From Chloroflexota bacterium (lineage in GTDB: Bacteria > Chloroflexota > Anaerolineae > UBA2200 > JACIWT01), in NCBI GenBank assembly GCA_014360825.1, contig JACIWT010000009.1:1-64000 (forward strand): 64,000 nt of DNA, read 5' to 3'. Position numbers and translations under genes: made by a program. How positions within the stretch are numbered: the stretch's first letter is position 1; the number at the start of each line of letters is the position of its first letter. This document shows positions 16,109 through 23,713 of this stretch, piece by piece. A model generated the notes under the pieces. It was given only the letters and a program-made list of their open reading frames with translations, had not been told where the DNA came from and made no database searches.

Positions 16109-16499
16109 CTGCTCCCTCCTGCATGTGTTCGTCATGGGCGGTGAGGAAGGTGTGCAAGACTCGATCTATTATGCGTAGTTCTTCTATCCAACGCGCGAGG
16201 TGCCGATCGCCTTCCGCAGTAAGACAATACACTCGGCGAGGCGGGCCCTGGCTGTCATCATCCCACATCGAACTGACGAGACCTGCCTCCTCCATGGCTT
16301 GCAGCCGGCGGTACACCACGCTGGGATCCCATGGGCTTTCGCCAAACCCAAATTCGGCAAGCGCCCTCACGAGATCGTACCCATGGGTGCACCCTTGGTG
16401 CAATAGTAACAGGAGACAAGGCTCGACAAAACGATATATCCGACCGCGCTGGAAATGACCTCTTGGTCTGCCTCGCCTGCCATATGCTCTACCAGGCAT
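16095..16499 (-). CDS. PadR-family transcriptional regulator
   Basis: This 134-residue regulator has a basic N-terminal arm (GRAYGRRGRPRGHFQRGRIY), a winged helix (GCTHGYDLVRALAEFG, then SVVYRRLQAMEEAGLV) with the wing PPRRVYCLTAEGDRHL, and a C-terminal dimerisation helix. It is the first gene of the long metal/Fe-S unit, behind a near-consensus promoter with a small dyad at the transcription start, so it probably represses its own operon. The Arg/Gly-rich arm resembles the low-complexity parts of the DUF5320 proteins downstream. The inducer is unknown. Confidence 0.9.
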   Translation of the reverse strand: MPGRAYGRRGRPRGHFQRGRIYRFVEPCLLLLLHQGCTHGYDLVRALAEFGFGESPWDPSVVYRRLQAMEEAGLVSSMWDDDSQGPPRRVYCLTAEGDRHLARWIEELRIIDRVLHTFLTAHDEHMQEGAGAYH

Positions 16500-16527
16500 A
16501 ACTTTCTCCTAAGTGCCTTTGACTATT

Positions 16528-16538
16528 TGCATTGTGCA
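16528..16538. promoter_or_regulatory. Candidate PadR operator
   Basis: TGCA-TTG-TGCA, a short perfect dyad directly downstream of the -10 box of the padR promoter, at the expected transcription start. Short, so it could be chance. Confidence 0.4.
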
Positions 16539-16541
16539 TAT

Positions 16542-16570
16542 AGTATACAACAGAAGTGCTATTTTGTCAA
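16542..16570 (-). promoter_or_regulatory. Promoter of the PadR-led metal/Fe-S operon
   Basis: Minus strand: TTGACA (16565-16570), 17-base spacer, TATACT (16542-16547). Near-consensus housekeeping promoter, about 40 bases upstream of the padR start. Confidence 0.85.
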
Positions 16571-16688
16571 GTCCAAAAACACGCAGACGCCTGAGGGATG
16601 CAAGCGTTCGGAGAACATGGGGATAATCTCGTCCTTATTGGTGGTGGCTGTGTTGCGCTCTTTGCATTGCAGGAGGCTCAAGGAGGAA

Positions 16689-16733
16689 TCAAAAGGCCCG
16701 GTGATTCACAAATCAAAGTACCGGGCCTTTTGA
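16689..16733. terminator. Bidirectional terminator after tRNA-Sec
   Basis: A perfect 14-bp inverted repeat (16689-16702 with 16720-16733) has a 17-nt loop and an A/T-rich outer stem giving T runs on both strands. It lies immediately downstream of the minus-strand tRNA-Sec and insulates the PadR promoter. Confidence 0.8.
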
Positions 16734-16745
16734 TGCAAACAATCA

Positions 16746-16842
16746 CGGGAGTGGATGGGAGTCGAACCCACCGAGGCTGCCTCAGCAGCACCCCCCAGAC
16801 GGTTTTGAAGACCGCGGAGCCCACCGGGACTCAACCACTCCC
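16746..16842 (-). tRNA. selC: Selenocysteine tRNA (anticodon UCA)
   Basis: This tRNA inserts selenocysteine at UGA codons. The minus strand folds with an 8-bp acceptor stem (GGGAGTGG with CCACTCCC), a long 6-bp D stem (GAGTCC with GGGCTC), an anticodon loop CTTCAAA with anticodon TCA (16806-16808 on the plus strand), a long variable arm (GCTGC-TGAG-GCAGC) and a TTCGA T loop. The length is 97 bases. The 3' CCA is not encoded. A UCA anticodon, extended acceptor and D stems and a long variable arm together are diagnostic. The selB gene lies 5 kb away; selA and selD must be elsewhere. Confidence 0.95.
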
Positions 16843-16875
16843 ACGCTCTCTATTATATCCCTTTTGTCTCGCTCG

Positions 16876-17625
16876 TCAAAGTTCCCCTGATTGCGCACGC
16901 ATCCACGATGTCATCGGTACAATGATATACCCAAATTCCAAATCGCCGTAGACTTCGTATCCTTCGGGTCCCCAGTACCAGCAATAATAGGCGATGTAGG
17001 CACAGAAGGCAGCGTCCAGTGTATCCTCATAGGTTTTTAGGGCCCGGCCACGTAACCCCTCAATTGGCCGATCGATCAGATCCATGCCCAGATCTATGGC
17101 TGGTGTGGCCACTTGCAGCCTGCCCAAGTATTTTTGTAATTGCCGGAGCCCTTCGTAACGCCTGGTGTAGTCGCCGCGTTTGTACTTCAGCGTGCGCTCC
17201 AAGCGAAATATGGAGATCATGGCTGGATGGGGATAGACCTCAAATATACGCCGCGATTTTTCCCCGCGCGCCAGGTTCAGCGTCTGGACAAAGCCGTATT
17301 TGGCCAGAGCCTTGGCAATCCGCTCGCCGCGGACGGCACCACCACGTCGCTGTCGATTGGCAGGGTATGTTCCAGCCTGGAATCGTCCGAATTTCTGGGT
17401 GATGAGCCGGTCACAAGGGCGCGTGCCGGTCTGGTTCGGCACGATGAGGGGTGCATCTACCGCTACCCACGCAGGGCCGCTCCCTGCCATCGCTACCACC
17501 GCTGAGACTATTTCTGAGTTTCTTCCTGCTCGAGGAACCACTGCGGCCATGCGTCCCTCTTCGATGGCAACGATGCTTGACTCATTTCGTTCAGACCAAG
17601 CCAGATCAATCCCGATGAATCGCAT
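16876..17625 (-). CDS. DUF429 protein (predicted RNase H-like fold)
   Basis: This 249-residue protein begins MRFIGIDLAWSERNESSIVA, the first acidic strand of the RNase H-like fold. It continues with WVAVDAPLIVPNQTGTRPCD and a C-terminal YEDTLDAAFCAYIAYY helix with the last conserved Asp. These are the hallmarks of DUF429, a family predicted to be nuclease-like but without a shown activity. It starts 34 bases after the 5' end of tRNA-Sec, so the tRNA and this gene may share a transcript. No other functional clue. Confidence 0.85.
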   Translation of the reverse strand: MRFIGIDLAWSERNESSIVAIEEGRMAAVVPRAGRNSEIVSAVVAMAGSGPAWVAVDAPLIVPNQTGTRPCDRLITQKFGRFQAGTYPANRQRRGGAVRGERIAKALAKYGFVQTLNLARGEKSRRIFEVYPHPAMISIFRLERTLKYKRGDYTRRYEGLRQLQKYLGRLQVATPAIDLGMDLIDRPIEGLRGRALKTYEDTLDAAFCAYIAYYCWYWGPEGYEVYGDLEFGYIIVPMTSWMRAQSGEL

Positions 17626-17834
17626 TCCTAGTCCCTTAGTTCTCCATATGGAGGCAGCAGGCGAATGAGCTGCTGTGATTAATGCTCGTCGCTGGTGTAG
17701 ATATTACATTGCTTATCCATGAATTGCTAAATCGTGGGGCGTGGAGTAGTATTAACTAAGACTGCGAGGTGGTATGCGGAGTGATTTGCAAGAGGGATGT
17801 ACTGTACATTAGAAAAATAGCGACGGCTTCGTAA

Positions 17835-18455
17835 ATGAACAAAGTGAATCGCTGTCTAAATCGAGTGGTTTATGTTATTGCCAGCCACTGGCTAGCGATG
17901 GTGAATATAGCGATAGGTCTACTCATTGGGTTGTCCTTTATCGCACCCTTAGCGATGGAATTGGGTCTCAGCCAGCTGGGGCGACTTCTCTACACGGCCT
18001 TCATTCCCTTCTGCCACCAGCAGCCGGAGCGATCCTTTTTCCTTTTTGGCCCACAGTTCACTTACTCTCTGAGAGAACTTGTCAGATTAGTCGGCCCTGA
18101 TGTGCCCAGGCGCTATGTGGGCAACACAGCGATCGGGTTTCGGTTGGCCATTTGCGAACGGGATATCGGCATCTACGGAGGACTCCTCCTGGCAGGCTTG
18201 ATCTTCGCTCTCCTAAGAGAGCGCTTGCGGCCTCTTTCTGTTCGATATTATCTGCTGCTTATCCTGCCAATGGTCATTGATGGATCTGCCCAGTTGCTTG
18301 GTCTGTATGAGAGCACTTGGTGGCTTCGTCTCCTGACGGGGGTTCTTTTCTCTATAGCCACCGTGTGGTTGGTGTACCCAATGGTGGAAGCGGGGATGAG
18401 AGCGGTCCAACGGACGGCGGGAAAATATCTAGCCGCAACTACTGCATATCGGTAG
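17835..18455 (+). CDS. DUF2085 membrane protein
   Basis: This 206-residue integral membrane protein has about five hydrophobic segments. The FIPFCHQQPERSFFLFG block, with Cys-His-Gln-Gln just after the first helices, is the signature of DUF2085, and VIDGSAQLLGLYESTWWLR is its second conserved block. The function is not established. The ATG at 17835 has no clear ribosome site, so the start is uncertain. It is divergent from the DUF429 gene and convergent with the protease gene downstream. Confidence 0.82.
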   Translation: MNKVNRCLNRVVYVIASHWLAMVNIAIGLLIGLSFIAPLAMELGLSQLGRLLYTAFIPFCHQQPERSFFLFGPQFTYSLRELVRLVGPDVPRRYVGNTAIGFRLAICERDIGIYGGLLLAGLIFALLRERLRPLSVRYYLLLILPMVIDGSAQLLGLYESTWWLRLLTGVLFSIATVWLVYPMVEAGMRAVQRTAGKYLAATTAYR

Positions 18456-18482
18456 GAGGCTGCCACCCCAATGCAGTGGAAA

Positions 18483-18510
18483 GCCCCTCCTTATATGCTA
18501 AGGGAGGGGC
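18483..18510. terminator. Hairpin between convergent genes
   Basis: GCCCCTCCTTA and TAAGGGAGGGGC pair with one bulged base around a very short loop. It lies between two converging genes. It lacks a strong T run, so it is only a probable terminator. Confidence 0.4.
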
Positions 18511-18565
18511 ATATGGACTGCTCCTATTATCAGGTAAACGCACTCGAATTTCCCGCGCCTGGGGA

Positions 18566-19600
18566 TCAGCGCGGTACTTCCGCTTTCAAAATCGCGCGAG
18601 AGCGACCCACGTTGAGTCCCATTGACAACATCTCAGGCTCATCTGGGTTAGAGGGGTTGCTCTCAGTGCTGTAATCTTCGGCCTGGAGGGTCACTACTTG
18701 TGGCATTAGCATAGCCTTCGTTTCGTGATGGTCCACCGCAGCGAGTTCCTCTGTGTGATCGGTCATAGCCCAGGCTTCCCAGCCACAGCGTGCGACGTAG
18801 TCGTAGGAAAGGTAGGCGAAGCCTTTCGCTCCCCAGTAGGGCCCCCACGAATTTACGATTTTGAACGCTTGCAACGAATCGTCATAACCAACGACAAAGA
18901 CAACATGGTATCCTAACACCTGTTCATTGGACTGAGGTGGACTAACCAGGGGGTTATTTCGGCTGGCGAAATAGAAAGATGGATATACAGAGATGGTAAG
19001 CACAAAACCATCCCCGCGAGCCAAGTGACGTTTCAGCACATCGATGTTCGCATTGCCTTTTCCTCGGAAGAGGTAACCGTAGCCATCGACTCGGTATTGC
19101 CAGGCCTGGGCCAAGTGCGTCTCAGTAGGACCTGTGCAGATATCGGTGGGCGTGTAAGGGAAGGCATCCAGCGTTGCTGCTCCTCGGGAGCGGATAATTT
19201 CCATGGCGTTGGGGACGGTCATGCCGGCATTGTATTTGCAGTTGCTCGTGGTCCGCTGGTTATATATAAAACTCGGGCTAAATTGATGTTCGGGCCGGGC
19301 GGGGTCCCAACCTCGTTCCTTGTTCTCTTGAAAACCCTTGTAGTAGTACGCCACAGCCCAGGCAGTGCAGTCGGCTCGGCTTCGCTGCCCGGCAACAGGT
19401 GGTAGGTATTTGCTCCAATCCACAGCAGAGGGGAGCATCTCCGTTGCTTGGGGAGCGGGCAAAGCCTCTCCTTCGTTCACAGAAGATAATAGAGACTCCG
19501 TCGGCAGCACATCCGGCCTTTCCGCATAGGCTGGTGAGGCAGGCAGTGCCAGCAGGAGCGTGCAAACTAAGAGTATTGCGAGCGCAATTCGGGTTTTCAT
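18566..19600 (-). CDS. Secreted papain-like (C1A) cysteine peptidase
   Basis: This 344-residue protein has a clear signal peptide (MKTRIALAILLVCTLLLALP, cleavage after SPAYA). The mature enzyme carries the C1A active site in order: the oxyanion-hole Gln and catalytic Cys in AGQRSRADCTAWAVAYY, His in VLGYHVVFVVGYDD, and Asn in IVNSWGPYWGAKGFAYLSYD. The usual GSCW motif is replaced by RADCTAW, as in many bacterial C1A proteins. There is no long inhibitory propeptide. The last 80 residues after the catalytic domain are not recognised. It probably acts in the cell envelope or outside the cell. I chose the ATG at 19600, which begins the signal peptide. Confidence 0.9.
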   Translation of the reverse strand: MKTRIALAILLVCTLLLALPASPAYAERPDVLPTESLLSSVNEGEALPAPQATEMLPSAVDWSKYLPPVAGQRSRADCTAWAVAYYYKGFQENKERGWDPARPEHQFSPSFIYNQRTTSNCKYNAGMTVPNAMEIIRSRGAATLDAFPYTPTDICTGPTETHLAQAWQYRVDGYGYLFRGKGNANIDVLKRHLARGDGFVLTISVYPSFYFASRNNPLVSPPQSNEQVLGYHVVFVVGYDDSLQAFKIVNSWGPYWGAKGFAYLSYDYVARCGWEAWAMTDHTEELAAVDHHETKAMLMPQVVTLQAEDYSTESNPSNPDEPEMLSMGLNVGRSRAILKAEVPR

Positions 19601-19674
19601 CGTCTCACCATCCTGCACGAGAGCCTAATTTGTGTATTAAAATTATACAATAAGTTACATATTAGTAGCGTAAT

Positions 19675-19698
19675 GGTAACGTAAAAGTTAAGTGAAAA
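19675..19698. promoter_or_regulatory. Tandem 12-base direct repeat in the phoU / protease intergenic region
   Basis: GGTAACGTAAAA (19675-19686) is followed directly by GTTAAGTGAAAA (19687-19698), matching at 8 of 12 positions, in an AT-rich divergent region. Direct repeats of this period resemble a Pho-type box, but the match is loose. Confidence 0.25.
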
Positions 19699-19797
19699 GT
19701 ATACGGCCGAATCTGGGGAGCACTCTCCAGTGTAACGAACAGGAGAGGCGAGAGATAAAGAGGGTTAGGAGACGCTGGGTGATTGTTGGGGGATGGC

Positions 19798-19826
19798 TTT
19801 GCGTAACGGTCAATTAGTGATATAAT
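19798..19826 (+). promoter_or_regulatory. Probable phoU promoter
   Basis: TTTGCG (19798-19803), 17-base spacer, perfect TATAAT (19821-19826), 47 bases upstream of the phoU start. The -35 box is weak. Confidence 0.55.
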
Positions 19827-19872
19827 GTGAGGCAAGTGACTTGGCCCAGTGAAAACCGTATGGGAGGTTGTG

Positions 19873-20562
19873 ATGATCAGGGTGGATTTTCAGAAACAAC
19901 TCACCGAAATGCGAGACGACTTGCTCGCGATGGGAAGCCGGGTAGACAGTGCTATTGCGCAGGCAGTTCAGGCACTGGTGGACCGCAACGTGGACTTGGC
20001 CCACGAGGTTATAGCAGGCGATATGCAGATTAACCAGGCACACCGCAATCTGGAGGAGAAGTGCCTGGCACTCATTGCCACCCAGCAGCCGATGGCTGGC
20101 GATTTGCGTTTCATCCTGAGCGTGGTCATCATGGCCTATGAAATGGAGCGCATGGGCGATCACGCCGAGGGAATCGCGGAATTGGCCATTCGTTTAGCCG
20201 ATCAGCCTCATATCAAACCGCTCATTGATATCCCGCGCATGGCAGAGAAAGCCCGTTGGATGCTCAAACAGGAATTGCAAGCCTTTGTGGACCGGGACAT
20301 AACACGTGCCAAAGCCATTGCCGCCGAAGACGACGAGATGGATGCACTCTACGATCAAATATTTCGGGAACTCCTTGTTCTCATGATGGGCGACCCGCGC
20401 ATCATCACTCGTGCGACTTACTTGCTTTGGGTGGCCCACAACCTGGAACGCATCGCGGATCGGGCTACGAATCTGGGAGAGCGGATCGTATTCTTGGTGA
20501 CAGGCGATGTGGCAGAACTGAATCCAGAACGCCAGCGTCACGAAGCGGAAGGGCGAAAATGA
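19873..20562 (+). CDS. phoU: Phosphate-signalling protein PhoU
   Basis: This 229-residue all-helical protein has two PhoU repeats. The metal-binding motifs are EMERMGDHAEGI in the first repeat and LERIADRATNL in the second. PhoU restrains phosphate uptake through Pst and signals phosphate sufficiency to the PhoR kinase in model bacteria. The ATG at 19873 follows GGGAGGTTGTG. Here it is separated from the pst genes by about 23 kb and instead heads a unit with a coiled-coil gene (ATGA overlap) and selB. Whether it controls the Pst transporter in this window is inference. Confidence 0.94.
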   Translation: MIRVDFQKQLTEMRDDLLAMGSRVDSAIAQAVQALVDRNVDLAHEVIAGDMQINQAHRNLEEKCLALIATQQPMAGDLRFILSVVIMAYEMERMGDHAEGIAELAIRLADQPHIKPLIDIPRMAEKARWMLKQELQAFVDRDITRAKAIAAEDDEMDALYDQIFRELLVLMMGDPRIITRATYLLWVAHNLERIADRATNLGERIVFLVTGDVAELNPERQRHEAEGRK

Positions 20563-21818
20563 ACCTCGAAGAAGCCATCCGACTATTAAATTGGCTCGAG
20601 GAAGAGCGACGTAAGGATAAGGCTCTTCTATCCGAGTTGCAGGCCACAGTAAAAAGCCAGTCCATTGTCCTGGAGGAACAGACCCAGAGGCTCCAAAGCC
20701 TCCAAGGGGAAATGACGCGCTTGCAAGGAGAGTTGGCTCGCTATGCTCAGTTCGAGGCTGCGATCCAAAACCTGCGGGCGGAGTTGGCCAATCAGGTAGA
20801 AGGGCTGCGCGAGGAGAGACGCATCTCTGAGGAACAGAAAGCGCGAGAAGCAAAGGCTCTGAATGAGCAGTTCAAACGCACTTTGGCGACGCTTCAGCAC
20901 AAGGTGGATGCGATGCCGGAATTCGAGCGCGCTATCGAACCCATCCGCCTTTCCAATGAGCGACTGATCAACGAGGTGGGACGATTGGCGGCGCAGGCTG
21001 AGGCCTTGGCAAGCCAAAACAGGGAGCAGAACGAACACATCGCGTTGCTATTGGAGTTCCAAGGATCTGTGAACCAGCGGCTCACGAACCTGGAGCAGCG
21101 AGTAGACACTCTGAGTCGTAAAGGCAGCAATCACGACGAGCGCCTGGCTTTCTTGATGGAGACCGTTGGGGGCGCCAACCAGCGACTGGGCGAAGTTCAA
21201 GAGGCGGTTAGGACTTTGCGCGCCAGGGCTGATGCTCTCGAGAGCCGTATGGATAGCCAGAGCACTCGCTATGATCAGCACATTGGGGCTCTTCGCGAGG
21301 CTTTTGATGTGAACAAGCGAGAGCAGGCCCAAGCGCTCGAGTCTATGCAACTTGCGCTCCAGCGGATGAAGACCATGATCACCGAGACGGACGCCACCGT
21401 GGCTGGCTGGCGTGATGAAATGGCGAACTGGCGCAAGCAGTACGAGATGTTCTTGGAACTTTACGAGCGGAACAAGAAGACCTTGTTTGATCTGCTTGAG
21501 ATCGAGAAATCCATGCGCCAGCAACAAGATGAGATGCGCGAACTACAGCGCGTTGCCACAGAGCGCCAAAAGAACGAACTGCTCGAGTGGCAGGACAGGC
21601 AAGCGAAGCTCGATGGTGCACAGGACGAACGCCTCTCACGCTTGGAGCGGGGGTGGCAAGAGATATCAGCGAACCTTGATGGACTTCATGCTGATCTGAA
21701 CGCGCGGGCTGTTGAGTTGTCCGAGGCGATTGCGAAGGTGTGGCAAGCGTGGAGGGGCACGCTCCAAGAGCAAATCGAGTTGTACAACCGATTAATGGAG
21801 GAGAACAGAGAACGTTAA
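20559..21818 (+). CDS. Large coiled-coil protein of unknown function
   Basis: This 419-residue protein is almost wholly predicted coiled coil, with heptads running from about residue 5 to the end (for example EEQTQRLQSLQGEMTRLQGE and TNLEQRVDTLSRKGSNHDER). It has no signal peptide, no membrane segment and no cysteine-rich motif. It is rich in Glu, Arg, Gln and Leu. The ATG overlaps the phoU stop as ATGA, so translation is coupled; selB starts two bases after its stop. It could be a structural or scaffold partner of PhoU, but coiled coils are poor guides to homology and I do not assign a function. Confidence 0.85.
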   Translation: MNLEEAIRLLNWLEEERRKDKALLSELQATVKSQSIVLEEQTQRLQSLQGEMTRLQGELARYAQFEAAIQNLRAELANQVEGLREERRISEEQKAREAKALNEQFKRTLATLQHKVDAMPEFERAIEPIRLSNERLINEVGRLAAQAEALASQNREQNEHIALLLEFQGSVNQRLTNLEQRVDTLSRKGSNHDERLAFLMETVGGANQRLGEVQEAVRTLRARADALESRMDSQSTRYDQHIGALREAFDVNKREQAQALESMQLALQRMKTMITETDATVAGWRDEMANWRKQYEMFLELYERNKKTLFDLLEIEKSMRQQQDEMRELQRVATERQKNELLEWQDRQAKLDGAQDERLSRLERGWQEISANLDGLHADLNARAVELSEAIAKVWQAWRGTLQEQIELYNRLMEENRER

Positions 21819-21819
21819 T

Positions 21820-23703
21820 ATGCATGTCCTTGGTACTGCGGGCCATGTGGACCACGGCAAATCTACCTTGGTAAAGGCTCTGACGGGTATTGACCCGGAC
21901 CGGCTCCGTGAAGAGAAGGAACGGGAGATGACCATTGACCTGGGCTTTGCATGGCTCACTCTGCCCAGCGGCTTGGAAGTCAGCATTGTGGATGTGCCCG
22001 GCCATGAGGATTTCATCAAGAATATGTTGGCTGGTGTGGGTGGAATAGATGTGGCACTATTTGTGATCGCTGCCGATGAGGGAGTGATGCCCCAGACACG
22101 TGAGCACCTGGCCATCCTGGATTTGCTGGGGGTGCACAATGGTGTAGTGGCCCTTACCAAAAGCGACCTTGTAAACGATCCTGAATGGCTGGCTTTAGTA
22201 GAAGCCGATATATCCGAATTGTTTGCGGGGACAACATTGGCAAACGCAGCCATCATCCCGGTTTCAGCGAAAACGGGCTATGGGCTGCCAGAGCTACTGG
22301 CTGAACTGGAACGCATCTTGAGCAATGTGCCGGAGCCTGCGGATTTGGGTCGCCCTCGGTTGCCCATTGACCGCGTTTTCACTGTAGCCGGCTTCGGGAC
22401 AGTGGTCACCGGTACATTGCTGGATGGTCAGTTGCACATCGGGCAGGAAGTCGAGATCCTGCCGCCAGGTATTCATACTCGTATCCGGGGTCTGCAAAGC
22501 CACAAGACGAAAATTGATGTGGCCAAGCCATCCAGTCGTGTGGCTGTGAACCTGACAGGCGTCTCCACTGAGCAGTTGGCACGGGGGCAGGTACTGACTC
22601 TACCTGGCTTGTTTGAGCCGACTCAGTTGGTGGATGCCCGCTTACGGCTGCTCCCGAGTGCTCCGAAGCCGCTGCGCCACGATGCATCTGTGGATCTGTT
22701 TCTCGATGCGGCTGTTGTGTCAGCAAGGGTGCGATTATTAGAGCACCGAGAACTCCTTCCCGGAGAGGAGGGCTGGGTCCAATTGCGCACTGAGGAGCCT
22801 ATCGTGGCCGCCCGTCAGGGCCGATTCATTGTTCGTCAAGCCTCGCCCAGCCTAACCCTTGGGGGTGGCACCATTGTCGATCCTCATCCTTCACGACGAT
22901 ACCGACGCTTTCGTCCGGAGGTGATCGCCCGGCTGGAACAGTTGGTTCATGGGACGCCGCAGGAAATATTGCTTAGCACGCTGGAACGCTTGGGGCCAGT
23001 GGAGGTCGCAGAACTAATGGAGGCGAGTGGGCTGAATCCCGCGGAGGCTGAAGGTGCACTCTCTGCTCTACACCAGAGCGGGCAGATCATCGTCTTTGGG
23101 AATGGCCTGTCCAGTGCCAGCTATGTGGTCACCACGGCCGGTTGGTCAGTGCTGGAGGAACGGCTGAGCGCGGTGTTGGCCAATTATCATCGTCAGTATC
23201 CTTTGCGGGTGGGGATGCCGCGCGAAGAACTCAAAAGCCGGTTAGGCCTGGCTACGCGGCTGTTCCAAGATGTATTGGCAATGGCAGTCTCCAAAGGGAT
23301 AATAGTCGAGGGCCAAGGGACAGTGCGTTTGGCCGATCACCGGGTGCAGTTGAGCCAGGAGCAACAGGCCAGGGTGAACGATTTGTTGGCCGCATTTGAC
23401 CGGGAGCCGTACGCCCCACCTTCTTATGCCGAGTGCGAGCAGGCAGTCGGGCCGGATGTACTGGCCACATTGTTCGAAAACAAGACCTTGATCCGATTGA
23501 GCGATTCTGTGGTTTTCCGCACCGAAGTCTATGAAAGGATGGTCGAGGCCGTTGTGCGTCGCATTCGCACCGAGGGCAAGATCACTTTGGCTCAGGTGCG
23601 CGATATGTTCGGCACGAGCCGGAAATACGCTCAGGCGCTATTAGAATATTTGGACGAGCAGCGGGTTACCCGGCGGGTAGGTGACGAACGGGTGTTGCGA
23701 TGA
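21820..23703 (+). CDS. selB: Selenocysteine-specific translation elongation factor
   Basis: This 627-residue GTPase delivers Sec-tRNA to UGA codons marked by a SECIS hairpin. G motifs are G1 GHVDHGKST (residues 7-15), G3 DVPGHEDF and G4 TKSD. They are followed by EF-Tu-like beta-barrel domains and a C-terminal array of winged helices that bind the SECIS. The start MHVLGTAGHVDHGK and the length are typical of SelB. The C-terminal segment VRRIRTEGKITLAQVRDMFG is the last winged helix. It starts two bases after the coiled-coil gene. Together with tRNA-Sec at 16746, it shows this organism reads UGA as selenocysteine. Confidence 0.95.
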   Translation: MHVLGTAGHVDHGKSTLVKALTGIDPDRLREEKEREMTIDLGFAWLTLPSGLEVSIVDVPGHEDFIKNMLAGVGGIDVALFVIAADEGVMPQTREHLAILDLLGVHNGVVALTKSDLVNDPEWLALVEADISELFAGTTLANAAIIPVSAKTGYGLPELLAELERILSNVPEPADLGRPRLPIDRVFTVAGFGTVVTGTLLDGQLHIGQEVEILPPGIHTRIRGLQSHKTKIDVAKPSSRVAVNLTGVSTEQLARGQVLTLPGLFEPTQLVDARLRLLPSAPKPLRHDASVDLFLDAAVVSARVRLLEHRELLPGEEGWVQLRTEEPIVAARQGRFIVRQASPSLTLGGGTIVDPHPSRRYRRFRPEVIARLEQLVHGTPQEILLSTLERLGPVEVAELMEASGLNPAEAEGALSALHQSGQIIVFGNGLSSASYVVTTAGWSVLEERLSAVLANYHRQYPLRVGMPREELKSRLGLATRLFQDVLAMAVSKGIIVEGQGTVRLADHRVQLSQEQQARVNDLLAAFDREPYAPPSYAECEQAVGPDVLATLFENKTLIRLSDSVVFRTEVYERMVEAVVRRIRTEGKITLAQVRDMFGTSRKYAQALLEYLDEQRVTRRVGDERVLR

Positions 23704-23713
23704 GGGGTGAACG

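Noticed and set aside
17798-17808. Dyad TGTAC-T-GTACA upstream of the DUF2085 gene
   Set aside because: Short, and the only promoter that could go with it has a poor -10 box; kept out of the feature list.
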